A stretch of DNA of 13,413 nt, taken from Rhodospirillaceae bacterium CCH5-H10. GTDB lineage: Bacteria; Pseudomonadota; Alphaproteobacteria; Reyranellales; Reyranellaceae. The stretch lies in the NCBI GenBank assembly GCA_001557035.1, contig LSKJ01000094.1, positions 1 through 13,413 on the forward strand. The letters run 5' to 3'. The notes under the pieces are model-generated. The model had not been told where the DNA came from. It searched no databases and saw only the letters and a list, made by a program, of their open reading frames with translations. Both the position numbers and the translations under genes were made by a program. The first letter of the stretch is position 1, and every line of letters starts with the position of its first letter. Shown here in pieces: positions 1-7,600 of the stretch.

Positions 1-548
1 TCCCGCAAAGCACCGCCGTGATGGCGCTGCCCGGCATCCCGCGCGACGATCCGGAATGGTACGCGGCGCTGGTGATGAACCACATTCTGGGCGGCGGCGG
101 CCAGCAGTCGCGCCTGTTCAACGAGGTCCGCGAGAAGCGCGGCCTGGCGTACAGCGTGTCGAGCGGCCTGCGTACCTACAAGCGCGCCTCGCTGCTGGTC
201 ATGTCGACCGGCTCGGCGAACGAGCGCGTCGCCGAAGCGATCAGGGTGATCCGCGCCGAGATGGGCCGGATGCGCAACGAAGGTGTCACCGAGGCCGAAC
301 TGACGGACGCCAAGACCTACCTGACCGGTGCCCTGGCCTTGTCGCTCGATTCCTCGGGTTCGATCGCGGGCCTGCTTCATTCCATGCAGATCGACGGCCT
401 CTCGCCCGATCACCTGACGCGCCGCGCGTCGTTGATCGCGGCGGTCAAGCTCGCGGACGTTCGCAAGGTTGCGCGACGCCTGCTGCGCGATGAGAGTCTG
501 ACCACGGTCGTGGTCGGCAGGCCGGTCGGCGTCACGCCTGAACCCTAG
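1..548 (+). CDS. M16 family zinc-peptidase-like protein, C-terminal part (5' end outside window)
   Basis: The open frame enters from the left edge (first full codon at position 3) and ends at TAG 546-548, leaving about 181 residues. The visible part carries the M16 C-terminal domain pattern: a G-G-G-G-Q-Q-S-R-L-F-N-E-V-R-E-K-R stretch followed by GLAYSV, then an IRAEM..EGVTEAEL helix region and a TGALALSLDSSGSIA segment. The R and Y in this region correspond to residues that M16 partner domains contribute to substrate binding. In alphaproteobacteria M16B proteins often occur as tandem genes, one with the zinc motif HxxEH and one without. The HxxEH region would lie upstream and is not visible, so catalytic competence cannot be judged. 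It is probably periplasmic, but no signal peptide can be seen. pgi follows 12 nt downstream, so this is probably the upstream part of the same transcription unit. Confidence 0.85.
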   Translation, partial: PQSTAVMALPGIPRDDPEWYAALVMNHILGGGGQQSRLFNEVREKRGLAYSVSSGLRTYKRASLLVMSTGSANERVAEAIRVIRAEMGRMRNEGVTEAELTDAKTYLTGALALSLDSSGSIAGLLHSMQIDGLSPDHLTRRASLIAAVKLADVRKVARRLLRDESLTTVVVGRPVGVTPEP

Positions 549-555
549 GGAGAGG
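547..555 (+). promoter_or_regulatory. Ribosome binding site of pgi
   Basis: The purine-rich string GGGAGAGG sits five to six bases before the ATG at 561 and overlaps the stop codon of the M16 gene. It supports the chosen pgi start and suggests coupled translation with the preceding gene. Confidence 0.6.
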
Positions 556-560
556 TTCGC

Positions 561-1883
561 ATGTTCTACAGTCACGTGATCGACGATGCCCTGGAAAGCA
601 AGGTTGGCAAGAGCGGCCTGCCGCGGGCCTCGCTCGACCGCGAACTGGCACGCGCGTCGGCGGCGCTCGACAGGTTCCGGCAGTGGAAGGCCGACGGCAC
701 CCTGCCGCTGCTCAGCCTGCCCGGCGCGCGCGACGACCTCGCCCTGCTGAAGCCCCATGCGGAGCGCTTTGCGACGTTCGAGCATGTGATCGTGCTGGGC
801 ACCGGCGGCTCGAGCCTCGGCGGCCAGACGCTGGTCGCGCTCAAGGACCAGGGGTTCGGTCCCCAGAGCGGACGCCCGAAGCTCTGGTTCATGGACAATG
901 TCGATCCCTCGACGTTCACCGAACTGGCGGCTCGCCTGCCGCTGGCGTGTTGCGGCCTGATCGTCATCTCCAAGTCCGGCACGACGGCCGAGACCCTGAC
1001 GCAGTTCCTGACCCTGCTGCCGGAGTTCGAGGCCAAGGTCGGCAAGGACAAGCTCGCCGAGCACGTCATCGCCATCACGGAGCCCAGCGACAATGCGCTC
1101 GGCCGGCTGGCGGGCCGTATCGGCTGTCCGATCCTCGACCACGATCCCAAGGTCGGTGGGCGCTTCTCGGTTCTCTCCCTCGTCGGCCTGCTGCCGGCGA
1201 TGATCGCGGGCCTCGATGTCGGCGCGGTGCGTGAAGGTGCCGCCAGCGTGCTCGATCCGGTGCTGGAGGCCAGCGACGCCCACGATCTCGCGCCGGCCGT
1301 CGGCGCGGCGCTGTCGGTCGGTCTCGCGCGCGAGCGCGGCATCGGGACCACGGTGCTGATGCCCTACTGCGACCGGCTGGGCTACTTCGGCTTCTGGTAT
1401 CGCCAACTTTGGGCGGAGAGCCTGGGCAAGGGCGGCAACGGCACCACGCCGGTGCGCGCGATGGGCACGGTCGACCAGCACAGCCAGCTTCAGCTCTATC
1501 TCGGCGGCGCACCGGACAAGATGTTCACGGTGCTGATCCTCGACACGGCAGGCAAGGGCAAGCCGATCACGTCCGAGGCGCTGGGCGGCGACAAGGGGCT
1601 GGCCTATCTCGAGAACCAGTCGCTGGGCGACCTGCTGCTGGCCGAGGCCGACGCCACGGCCGCGACCCTGATCAAGAACGGCCGGCCGACGCGGATCATG
1701 CGCATCGCCACACTCGACGAAAGGGTGATGGGCGCACTGATGATGCATTACATGCTGGAGACGATGTTCGCCGCCGAACTGCTGGGCGTCGACGCGTTCG
1801 ACCAGCCGGCGGTCGAGGAAGGCAAGATCCTGACCCGCCAGTATCTTTCCGCCCGCGTATCTTCCACAGGCCGCAGGTCGTAA
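561..1883 (+). CDS. pgi: Glucose-6-phosphate isomerase
   Basis: This 440-residue cytoplasmic enzyme interconverts glucose 6-phosphate and fructose 6-phosphate in glycolysis and gluconeogenesis. Visible family marks in order are VLGTGGSSLGGQTL (78-91), the phosphate-binding SKSGTT (137-142), GGRFSVLS with Arg200 (198-205), the AESLGKGGNGTTP signature with catalytic Glu286 (285-297), DQHSQLQL with His307 (305-312), and the C-terminal QPAVEEGK with the catalytic Lys422. All key residues are present. At 440 residues it is the compact bacterial form, shorter than the roughly 550-residue E. coli type. The ATG at 561 has a good ribosome binding site and sits 12 nt after the M16 gene; mutL follows 12 nt downstream. 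In organisms that use the Entner-Doudoroff route the enzyme often works mainly in the gluconeogenic direction, but nothing here shows which applies. Confidence 0.96.
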   Translation: MFYSHVIDDALESKVGKSGLPRASLDRELARASAALDRFRQWKADGTLPLLSLPGARDDLALLKPHAERFATFEHVIVLGTGGSSLGGQTLVALKDQGFGPQSGRPKLWFMDNVDPSTFTELAARLPLACCGLIVISKSGTTAETLTQFLTLLPEFEAKVGKDKLAEHVIAITEPSDNALGRLAGRIGCPILDHDPKVGGRFSVLSLVGLLPAMIAGLDVGAVREGAASVLDPVLEASDAHDLAPAVGAALSVGLARERGIGTTVLMPYCDRLGYFGFWYRQLWAESLGKGGNGTTPVRAMGTVDQHSQLQLYLGGAPDKMFTVLILDTAGKGKPITSEALGGDKGLAYLENQSLGDLLLAEADATAATLIKNGRPTRIMRIATLDERVMGALMMHYMLETMFAAELLGVDAFDQPAVEEGKILTRQYLSARVSSTGRRS

Positions 1884-1886
1884 AAT
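1881..1886 (+). promoter_or_regulatory. Possible -10 box for an internal, leaderless mutL promoter
   Basis: TAAAAT (5 of 6 matches to TATAAT) overlaps the pgi stop codon and ends nine bases before the mutL ATG. A transcript starting the usual 6-8 bases downstream would begin almost at the ATG. There is no Shine-Dalgarno sequence before mutL, which fits a leaderless start. No good -35 box is visible at the usual spacing, so this is tentative. Confidence 0.25.
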
Positions 1887-1895
1887 GATGGCGCC

Positions 1896-3716
1896 ATGAG
1901 CGCCACCCGCACCCTCCGACGGCTTCCCTCGACGCTGGTCAACCGCATCGCCGCCGGTGAGGTGGTCGAGCGCCCGGCCAGCGCCGTGAAGGAACTGGTC
2001 GAGAATGCCATCGATGCCGGCGCGCGCCGCATCGCGGTGACGCTCAAGGAAGGCGGTCGCACCTTCATCTCCGTGGTCGACGATGGCGTCGGCATGTCGC
2101 CCGACGAATTGCGTCTCGCCGTCGAGCGGCACTGCACCTCCAAGCTGCCCGACGACGACCTGACCGACATCCGCACGCTGGGATTTCGCGGCGAGGCCCT
2201 GCCGTCGATCGCGTCGGTAAGCCGCTTCACCATCACCTCGCGCCCCGCCGGCGCCGACACCGCCTGGAGCCTGGAGATCGACGGCGGCGCCAAGGGCGAG
2301 CCGCGACCGGCCGCGCATCCGGCGGGCACGCGCGTGGAAGTGCGCGAACTGTTCTTCGCCACGCCGGCGCGGCTGAAGTTCCTGAAGGAGCCGCGCACCG
2401 AATCGGGCCATGTCGCCGATGCGATGCGCCGGCTGGCGATGGCGCATCCCGCGGTCGCCTTCCGGCTGGAGAGCGAGGAGCGGGCGCTGATCGACCTCGC
2501 CGCCGCCAATGGCTCGCTTCTGTCGGCAGATGCCGCGCGTCTCGAACGTCTGGCCGCCATCATGGGCCGCGAGTTCGCCGACAACGCCGTGGCAATCGAC
2601 GCCAACCGCGAGGGCTTCCGGCTCACGGGCTTTGCCGGCCTGCCGACGCTCAACCGCCCGACGGGCCAACACCAGTATCTCTTCGTCAACGGTCGGCCCG
2701 TCCGCGACAAGCTGCTGGCCGGCGCGGTGCGCGGCGCCTACCAGGATTTCCTGGCGCGCGACCGTCATCCGATGGTGGCGCTGTTCCTCGAAGCGCCGAC
2801 CGAGATGGTCGACGTCAACGTCCATCCGGCCAAGACCGAGGTGCGCTTCCGCGATGCCGGCATCGTGCGCGGCATGATCGTCGGCGCCCTGCGGACTGCG
2901 CTGTCGGCGGCCGGCCATCGCGCCAGCACGACAGTGTCCGATGCGGCTCTGGGTGCCTTTCGCCCCCATACGGGTTTTGCGACACCGCTGCCGATGGGTG
3001 GAGGCGGTTACGGCAACGGCAATGGATATTCATCGGTGCCGCGCGGTCTCGCGGAAGCGGCGATGCAGTTCATGGCGCCGCTCGATGGCCTGTCGGCGCG
3101 CGTCGACGAGCAGCCTGCGAACATCGCGCCGGGAAATTATCCGCTGGGTGTCGCGCGGGCGCAGCTCCACGAGACCTACATCGTCGCGCAGACCGAGCAG
3201 GGTGTCGTCATCGTCGACCAGCATGCCGCGCACGAGCGGCTGGTGCATGAGCGGCTGAAGACCCAACTCGAGGCCGAGGGCGTGAAGCGGCAGGCGCTGC
3301 TGCTGCCGGAAGTCGTCGAGATCGGCGAGGACGGCGCGCGGCGTCTCACGCAGCGTGCCGCCGAGCTGGCCGACATGGGGCTGGTTCTGGAACCGTTCGG
3401 GCTGGGCGCCGTCGTCGTCCGCGAAACGCCGGCCGTCTTGGGCGAGGTGGATATCCAGGGCCTCGTCCGCGACCTGGCCGACGAACTGGCGGAGATGGGC
3501 GATCATCTGTCGCTCAAGGAGAAGGTCGAGGAAGTCTGCGGCACGCTCGCCTGCCACACCTCGGTGCGGGCAGGTCGACGCCTCACGGTCGAGGAGATGA
3601 ATGCGCTGCTGCGCCAGATGGAGGCGACACCGCACTCCGGGCAGTGCAATCATGGCCGGCCGACCTATGTCGAACTCAAGCTGGCCGACATCGAGCGGCT
3701 GTTCGGAAGACGATGA
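1896..3716 (+). CDS. mutL: DNA mismatch repair protein MutL (endonuclease-type)
   Basis: MutL (606 residues) couples mismatch recognition by MutS to strand incision and removal. The N-terminal GHKL ATPase is complete: [12 protein letters not shown] (32-43), the DDGVGM motif (62-67), TSKL (81-84) and GFRGEAL (96-102). A glycine/asparagine-rich linker lies around residues 364-381 ([11 protein letters not shown]). The C-terminal dimerisation domain holds [12 protein letters not shown] (441-452), which fits the DQHA(X)2E(X)4E metal-binding endonuclease motif, plus ACH (552-554) and CNHGRP (584-589), the two further metal-site motifs. So this MutL should nick DNA itself, as expected in bacteria lacking MutH. 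The start is fixed by the conserved [20 protein letters not shown] opening; the ATG at 1896 lies 12 nt after pgi and lacks a Shine-Dalgarno sequence. The stop codon overlaps the ATG of the next gene (ATGA). Confidence 0.97.
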   Translation: MSATRTLRRLPSTLVNRIAAGEVVERPASAVKELVENAIDAGARRIAVTLKEGGRTFISVVDDGVGMSPDELRLAVERHCTSKLPDDDLTDIRTLGFRGEALPSIASVSRFTITSRPAGADTAWSLEIDGGAKGEPRPAAHPAGTRVEVRELFFATPARLKFLKEPRTESGHVADAMRRLAMAHPAVAFRLESEERALIDLAAANGSLLSADAARLERLAAIMGREFADNAVAIDANREGFRLTGFAGLPTLNRPTGQHQYLFVNGRPVRDKLLAGAVRGAYQDFLARDRHPMVALFLEAPTEMVDVNVHPAKTEVRFRDAGIVRGMIVGALRTALSAAGHRASTTVSDAALGAFRPHTGFATPLPMGGGGYGNGNGYSSVPRGLAEAAMQFMAPLDGLSARVDEQPANIAPGNYPLGVARAQLHETYIVAQTEQGVVIVDQHAAHERLVHERLKTQLEAEGVKRQALLLPEVVEIGEDGARRLTQRAAELADMGLVLEPFGLGAVVVRETPAVLGEVDIQGLVRDLADELAEMGDHLSLKEKVEEVCGTLACHTSVRAGRRLTVEEMNALLRQMEATPHSGQCNHGRPTYVELKLADIERLFGRR

Positions 3717-4189
3717 AGAAGCTTCTCGCACTGCTGATGATTGCCGGAACCGTCGCCACCGCGGCGTCGGCGCAGAACCGTGCCGCCCCGCCGCCCTCGG
3801 CCGTGCCGCCGTCCGGTTCGCCGACCCCCGCGCCGGCCTCGCCGCTCGACGGGACCTGGCGCGGCACCAGCGATGGCGGCTCGTGCAACGCGCCGCTCGA
3901 CTACGTGCTGACCATCGAATCGGGCTTCGTCGACGGCTCGGCCTACGATACGACCGCGCGCGGACCGGTGCCCAATCCCAACAAGTCGGCGCCGCCGCCA
4001 CCCACTCCCGGCCTCTGGCAGATCCACGGCGTGGCCAAGGTGGGGGCTGCCTTCAACCTGCTGAGCCTTGCCTCGGTGAAGGGCCCGAATCACCAGCGCA
4101 TGCAGCTCACCGCCCGCGGCGACGGCCAGAGCCTGATCGTCACCGAGAACAGCGGCTGCCGGCGGACGGCGCGACTCAGCCGAAGCTGA
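3713..4189 (+). CDS. Small secreted protein of unknown function, translationally coupled to mutL
   Basis: I do not recognise a named family for this 158-residue protein. It begins with a clear Sec signal peptide: MKKLL, a hydrophobic core, and an ASA|Q cleavage site after residue 20. A proline/alanine/serine-rich stretch (about 24-45) follows, then a probably beta-rich domain (46-158) opening with LDGTWRG. That domain contains a second proline run (94-99), [11 protein letters not shown] (101-111), and a C-terminal [15 protein letters not shown]. The only two cysteines, Cys58 and Cys149, bracket the domain and could form a disulfide in the periplasm. The start is the ATG inside ATGA, overlapping the mutL stop; in-frame upstream codons would only extend into mutL and bury the signal peptide. 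The WRG opening and alternating hydrophobic pattern suggest a lipocalin-like barrel, but that is a guess. The 3' end overlaps the convergent MATE gene by 14 nt. Confidence 0.8.
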   Translation: MKKLLALLMIAGTVATAASAQNRAAPPPSAVPPSGSPTPAPASPLDGTWRGTSDGGSCNAPLDYVLTIESGFVDGSAYDTTARGPVPNPNKSAPPPPTPGLWQIHGVAKVGAAFNLLSLASVKGPNHQRMQLTARGDGQSLIVTENSGCRRTARLSRS

Positions 4190-5573
4190 CGAGGCCCAGC
4201 CGCTCGCGCCGCAGCCAGCGGGCGAGCAGCAGCAGCGCCACGACGGTGAGACCGGTCGCCAGGCCGATCCACAGGCCGAAGCCCTGCAGGTCCGCCCAGA
4301 AGGCCAGGACCACGCCCAGAAACAGGCCGATGCACCAGTAGCCGATGCCGGCATAGATCATCGGCACGCGGGTATCGTGCAGGCCGCGCAGCATCCCCGC
4401 CGCCACCGCCTGGCCGCCATCGGCGACCTGGAACAGCGCGGCGATCATCAGGAAGCCCACCGCCAGTTCGATGACAGGGGCGTTCGAGGGCGTGTCGAGA
4501 TCGAGGAACACGCCGACCAGCAGACGCGGCGCCAGGATCATCGCCAGCGCCGTCAGCGCCATGAAGCCGACGCCCATGACATAGGCCGTCCAGCCGGCGC
4601 GGCGGATGCCTTCCCTGTCGTGCGCCCCGAAGGCGCGGCCGACGCGCACGGTCGCGGCCTGGGCGAGGCCCAGCGGCACCATGAAGGAGAGCGAGGCGAG
4701 CTGCATGGCGATCGAGTGCGCCGCCAGCGCGGCCGCGCCGATCAGCCCCATCAGGAAGGTGGCGCCATTGAAGACGGCGACCTCGAAGACCAGGGTTGCG
4801 CCGATCGGCAGGCCGAGGTGCCACAGTTCGCGGAAGCGCGGCCAGTCGGCGCGCCAGAAGCGGCCGAACAGGTGATAGCGGCGGAACTTGCGGTCCATGA
4901 GCACGACGGCCGCCATCATCGCGAACATCACGAGGTCGGCGAAGGTTGTGGCGTAGCCGGCGCCGACCAGGCCGAGTTTCGGGAAGCCGAGGTGGCCGAA
5001 GATCAGGCACCAGGCCGCCGCGGCATTGACGAGCACACCGACGATGCCGGCGGCCAGCGCCCACAAGGGCCGCTCCAGCGCCGAAATGAACGAGCGCAGC
5101 ACGAGGAAGAAGAAGAACGGCAGCAGCGACCATTGCAGCGCGCGGACATACTCGCTGGCGGATTTTGCGAGCGCCGGCTCCTGCCCGAGCAACAGCAGGA
5201 TCGCCTCGCTCTGCCACAGCGCGATCCAGATCGGCACGGTGACGACGACGGCGGTCCACATGCCCTGGCGTACCGTGCGGCGCACGTCGCGCACCGAATG
5301 GCCCTTGCGGCCGAGTTCGCGCGCGATCATCGGCGCGGTCGCCGTGGTCAGGCCGAGGCCGAAGATCATCGTCGCGAAGTAGAGATTCGAGCCCAGCGCG
5401 CCGGCGGCCAGCGCATCGGGGCCGAGCCAGCCCATCATCACCACGTCGGTCGCGGTCATCATGGTCTGCGCGAGATTGGTCAGGATCAGCGGCCAGGCGA
5501 GCACGAGCGTCGCGCGCGCTTCGCCGCGCCATGTCGCTCGCTCCGTGCTTTCCGTCTGCCCAACCGTTTCCAT
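4176..5573 (-). CDS. MATE family multidrug/toxin efflux transporter (NorM-like)
   Basis: This 465-residue inner-membrane protein should have about 12 transmembrane helices and belongs to the MATE antiporters, which export cationic drugs or metabolites using a Na+ or H+ gradient. Supporting signs are the opening LAWPLILTNLAQ (25-36), TATDVVMMGWLG (40-51), an internal repeat of the two six-helix halves, and the second-half signature FQVADGGQAVAAGMLRGLHD (381-400) with TRVPM. The length is normal for NorM. The ATG at 5573 is chosen because the following residues lead directly into helix 1; a longer in-frame reading to 5696 would run inside the upstream phosphatase gene and adds sequence with no membrane character. 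It is last in a minus-strand run, 31 nt after the phosphatase gene. There is no Shine-Dalgarno sequence, but TATAAG lies 7 nt before the ATG, so it may have its own promoter. Substrate cannot be predicted. Confidence 0.93.
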   Translation of the reverse strand: METVGQTESTERATWRGEARATLVLAWPLILTNLAQTMMTATDVVMMGWLGPDALAAGALGSNLYFATMIFGLGLTTATAPMIARELGRKGHSVRDVRRTVRQGMWTAVVVTVPIWIALWQSEAILLLLGQEPALAKSASEYVRALQWSLLPFFFFLVLRSFISALERPLWALAAGIVGVLVNAAAAWCLIFGHLGFPKLGLVGAGYATTFADLVMFAMMAAVVLMDRKFRRYHLFGRFWRADWPRFRELWHLGLPIGATLVFEVAVFNGATFLMGLIGAAALAAHSIAMQLASLSFMVPLGLAQAATVRVGRAFGAHDREGIRRAGWTAYVMGVGFMALTALAMILAPRLLVGVFLDLDTPSNAPVIELAVGFLMIAALFQVADGGQAVAAGMLRGLHDTRVPMIYAGIGYWCIGLFLGVVLAFWADLQGFGLWIGLATGLTVVALLLLARWLRRERLGLVSFG

Positions 5574-5580
5574 GCCGGCG

Positions 5581-5586
5581 CTTATA
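5581..5586 (-). promoter_or_regulatory. Possible -10 box before the MATE gene, within a GCCGGC inverted repeat
   Basis: On the minus strand TATAAG (5 of 6 to TATAAT) ends seven bases before the MATE start codon. It lies between two copies of the self-complementary GCCGGC (5574-5579 and 5587-5592). The copies could form a 6-bp stem with the start codon just outside, or simply be GC-rich background. No convincing -35 box is seen. Confidence 0.25.
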
Positions 5587-5604
5587 GCCGGCACACCATT
5601 ACGT

Positions 5605-6216
5605 TCACAGGTCGCAGGCGATGCGTTCTTCCTGGCCTGCGAGGAGACGGAAGAAAGCGTCCTGCGGCTTTTCGAGAACGAACATGGCGCGTGCATCGAG
5701 ACCGAGATTGAGGCCGCGCACGACGGCGCCGCTGACGCCGTGGCTCACCACCACGGTGCGCGTGTTCGATGCCGCGATTTCCGTCAGCACCGCCTCGCAG
5801 CGTCGGCGCAGATCGATGTGCGTCTCGCCGCCGGGCGGGCAGTAGCCGTGCGGATCGGCGCGCCAGTCGGCCAGCGCCGTCGGGTGATCGATCTCGATCT
5901 CGGCCCAGGAGAAGCCTTCCCAGCTTCCGTAGGAGAGTTCGGCCAGCCGCATGTCTTCCCGCCACTCGCTGGAGGCGATGCCGAGTTCGTGGCCGACGAT
6001 CTCCGACGTCTCGCGGGTGCGACCGAGCGGGCTGCGCAGGAAGATCGTCGGGCCGGGCTCGCGCTCGAGTTCGGCCTTCAGCGTCCGGCCCATCGCCAGC
6101 GCCTGGACGCGGCCGCGCGCGGTGAGGTCGGAGTTCTTGCTGCCCTGCATGCGGCGTTCGGTGTTCCACGCGGTCTCGCCGTGCCGCAGCATGTAGAGAG
6201 GCGCGGTGAGTTTCAT
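5605..6216 (-). CDS. Histidine phosphatase family protein (phosphoglycerate mutase-like)
   Basis: This 203-residue cytoplasmic protein has the full active-site set of the branch-1 histidine phosphatases. These are the LRHGETAWN motif with nucleophilic His12 and Arg11 (10-18), the FLRSPLGRTRET segment with Arg61 (59-70), the acid Glu93 in LAELSYGSWEG (91-101), PPGGE (127-131), and the second histidine in VVSHGVSG (156-163, His159). The family includes cofactor-dependent phosphoglycerate mutase, alpha-ribazole phosphatase and broad phosphatases. The short length and the YGSWEG pattern fit the phosphatase side (GpmB/CobC-like) better than true dPGM, but the substrate is undetermined. Its ATG overlaps the rsmD stop by 4 nt (ATGA), so it is translationally coupled within the minus-strand operon. 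Confidence 0.9.
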   Translation of the reverse strand: MKLTAPLYMLRHGETAWNTERRMQGSKNSDLTARGRVQALAMGRTLKAELEREPGPTIFLRSPLGRTRETSEIVGHELGIASSEWREDMRLAELSYGSWEGFSWAEIEIDHPTALADWRADPHGYCPPGGETHIDLRRRCEAVLTEIAASNTRTVVVSHGVSGAVVRGLNLGLDARAMFVLEKPQDAFFRLLAGQEERIACDL

Positions 6217-6791
6217 GCCGTCCGTTTGAGAATCACGATCTTGGCAGCGCCGTATCGGCGCTCGTCGATCGTCTCGAAGCCGTCGGGCGCGACCATGTCC
6301 TCGTTGTGCGCGAGTTCGACCGTGACGACGCAGCCCGGCGTCATCCAGCCGGCCCCGGCGAGGGCCACGATGGCGGCGGGTGCCTGGCCCGAGCGGTAGG
6401 GCGGATCGAGGAAGACGAGATCGCAGGGCTCGCGGCCCGGTGGCGGGCGCGTCGCGTCCGCGCGCACGACCTTGGCGGCGCCGGTCTCGCCCAGCTTGCG
6501 CAGGTTGTCGCCGATCGCCTTGATCGCAGCGGCATCGTTGTCGAGGAAGGTGACGTGGTCTGCGCCCCGCGACAGGGCTTCCAGTCCCAGCGCACCGGAG
6601 CCGGCATAGGCATCGAGCACGCGCGCCTCGATCAGCGGCGAGGTGCCGCCGTCATCGTCGTCGCGCCAGCGCGCGTGCATCAGCACGTTGAACAGCGATT
6701 CGCGGGCGCGATTGGAGGTCGGGCGAGTCGAGTCACCCGGTGGCGTTTCGAGCATGCGGCCGCGATGCTTGCCGCCGATGATCCGGATCAT
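6213..6791 (-). CDS. rsmD: 16S rRNA (guanine(966)-N(2))-methyltransferase RsmD
   Basis: RsmD uses S-adenosylmethionine to methylate the N2 of G966 in 16S rRNA, a base in the P-site region of the 30S subunit. The 192-residue protein opens with the diagnostic MIRIIGGKHRGR (1-12), then RPTSNRARESLFNVL (23-37). It has a SAM-binding DAYAGSGALGLEALSRG (60-76), the acidic LDND (83-86), and the catalytic DPPY (129-132). Length and order match the family. A short acidic insertion (RWRDDDDGGTS, 41-51) before motif I is a local oddity. The ATG at 6791 shares its A with the stop TGA of the upstream pseudouridine synthase gene (TGATG), and the stop overlaps the phosphatase start by 4 nt. It is thus embedded in a tightly coupled operon. 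Confidence 0.95.
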   Translation of the reverse strand: MIRIIGGKHRGRMLETPPGDSTRPTSNRARESLFNVLMHARWRDDDDGGTSPLIEARVLDAYAGSGALGLEALSRGADHVTFLDNDAAAIKAIGDNLRKLGETGAAKVVRADATRPPPGREPCDLVFLDPPYRSGQAPAAIVALAGAGWMTPGCVVTVELAHNEDMVAPDGFETIDERRYGAAKIVILKRTA

Positions 6792-7600
6792 CAGGACCGC
6801 CGGCGCTTGGCGTGGGGCGGGGCGGGCTTGGGCTTCGGCTTGGCCCAGCCTTCCTTGCGCGGCGGGCGCTTCACGCCCAGCAGGTTCTCGAGAGCCTGCG
6901 GCGGGATCTCGTCGACCAGGCCGCGCTCCAGTTCACCCAGATGGAACGGCCCGAAGGCCACGCGGATCAGGCGCACCACCGGCAGCTCGAGATGGGCCAG
7001 CACGCGGCGCACCTCGCGGTTCTTGCCCTCGGTCAGCGCGATGTCGATCCACGCATTGGAGCGCTGCTGGCGGTCGAGGCTCGCCTGGATCGAGCCGTAG
7101 CGCACGCCCTCGATGGTGATGCCGTTGGCGAGATCGGCCAGCCTCGCCTCGTCGACATTGCCGTGCACGCGGGCGCGGTAGCGGCGCGTCCAGCCGTTGG
7201 CTGGCAGTTCGAGCTGTCGCGCCAGTCCGCCGTCGTTGGTCAGCAGCAGCAGCCCTTCGGAGAAGTAGTCGAGGCGGCCGATCGTGACCACGCGCGGCAT
7301 ACTCTTCGGCAGCGAGTCGAAGATGGTGCGCCGTCCCTCGGGATCGCGCGCCGTCACCATCTCGCTCGGCGGCTTGTGATAGCGCCACATGCGCGCCCTC
7401 TCGGGAGCGCCCAGCAGCTTGCCGTCGACCTCGATGACGCTCTTCTCGGTGACGACGCAGGCCGGGGTCTCCAGCACCTTGCCGTCGACCTTGACGCGGC
7501 CGGCCTCGATCCAGCGCTCGGCATCGCGGCGCGAGCACAGGCCGGCGCGCGCGAGGCGCTTGGCGATGCGCTCGCCTTCCTTGACGGCTTGTTCGCTCAT
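6791..7600 (-). CDS. rRNA pseudouridine synthase, RsuA/RluB/RluE/RluF family
   Basis: This 269-residue enzyme should isomerise a specific uridine in rRNA to pseudouridine. It has an N-terminal S4 RNA-binding domain (about 10-57, with RIAKRLARAGLCSRRDAERW), then the RsuA-type catalytic domain. The nucleophile is Asp111 in GRLDYFSEGLLLLTNDGG (108-125), and EGKNREVRR (191-199) is typical of this subfamily. The C-terminus (245-269) is a basic, proline-rich tail (KPKPKPAPPHAKRRRS), as seen in RluB-like members, and probably adds RNA affinity. Which rRNA position it modifies (16S 516, or 23S 2605 or 2457 by E. coli numbering) cannot be decided by eye; RluB-like is my preference. The ATG at 7600 overlaps the stop of the upstream hydrolase by 4 nt; an in-frame extension to 7675 lies within that gene and precedes the S4 domain with unrelated sequence. 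Confidence 0.93.
   Translation of the reverse strand: MSEQAVKEGERIAKRLARAGLCSRRDAERWIEAGRVKVDGKVLETPACVVTEKSVIEVDGKLLGAPERARMWRYHKPPSEMVTARDPEGRRTIFDSLPKSMPRVVTIGRLDYFSEGLLLLTNDGGLARQLELPANGWTRRYRARVHGNVDEARLADLANGITIEGVRYGSIQASLDRQQRSNAWIDIALTEGKNREVRRVLAHLELPVVRLIRVAFGPFHLGELERGLVDEIPPQALENLLGVKRPPRKEGWAKPKPKPAPPHAKRRRS

Noticed and set aside
4176..4189. Bidirectional terminator at the convergent overlap of the small secreted protein and the MATE gene
   Set aside because: The 14-nt overlap leaves no intergenic space, and no hairpin with a T-run is visible on either strand nearby.
5574..5696. N-terminal extension of the MATE gene by 41 residues
   Set aside because: The extension lies mainly inside the phosphatase gene, lacks membrane character, and the ATG at 5573 leads straight into helix 1 with the usual family length.
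4377..5711. A 444-codon plus-strand open frame opposite the MATE gene
   Set aside because: Its product is dominated by Arg, Gln, His and Glu with no family signs, while the opposite strand encodes a clear 12-helix transporter.
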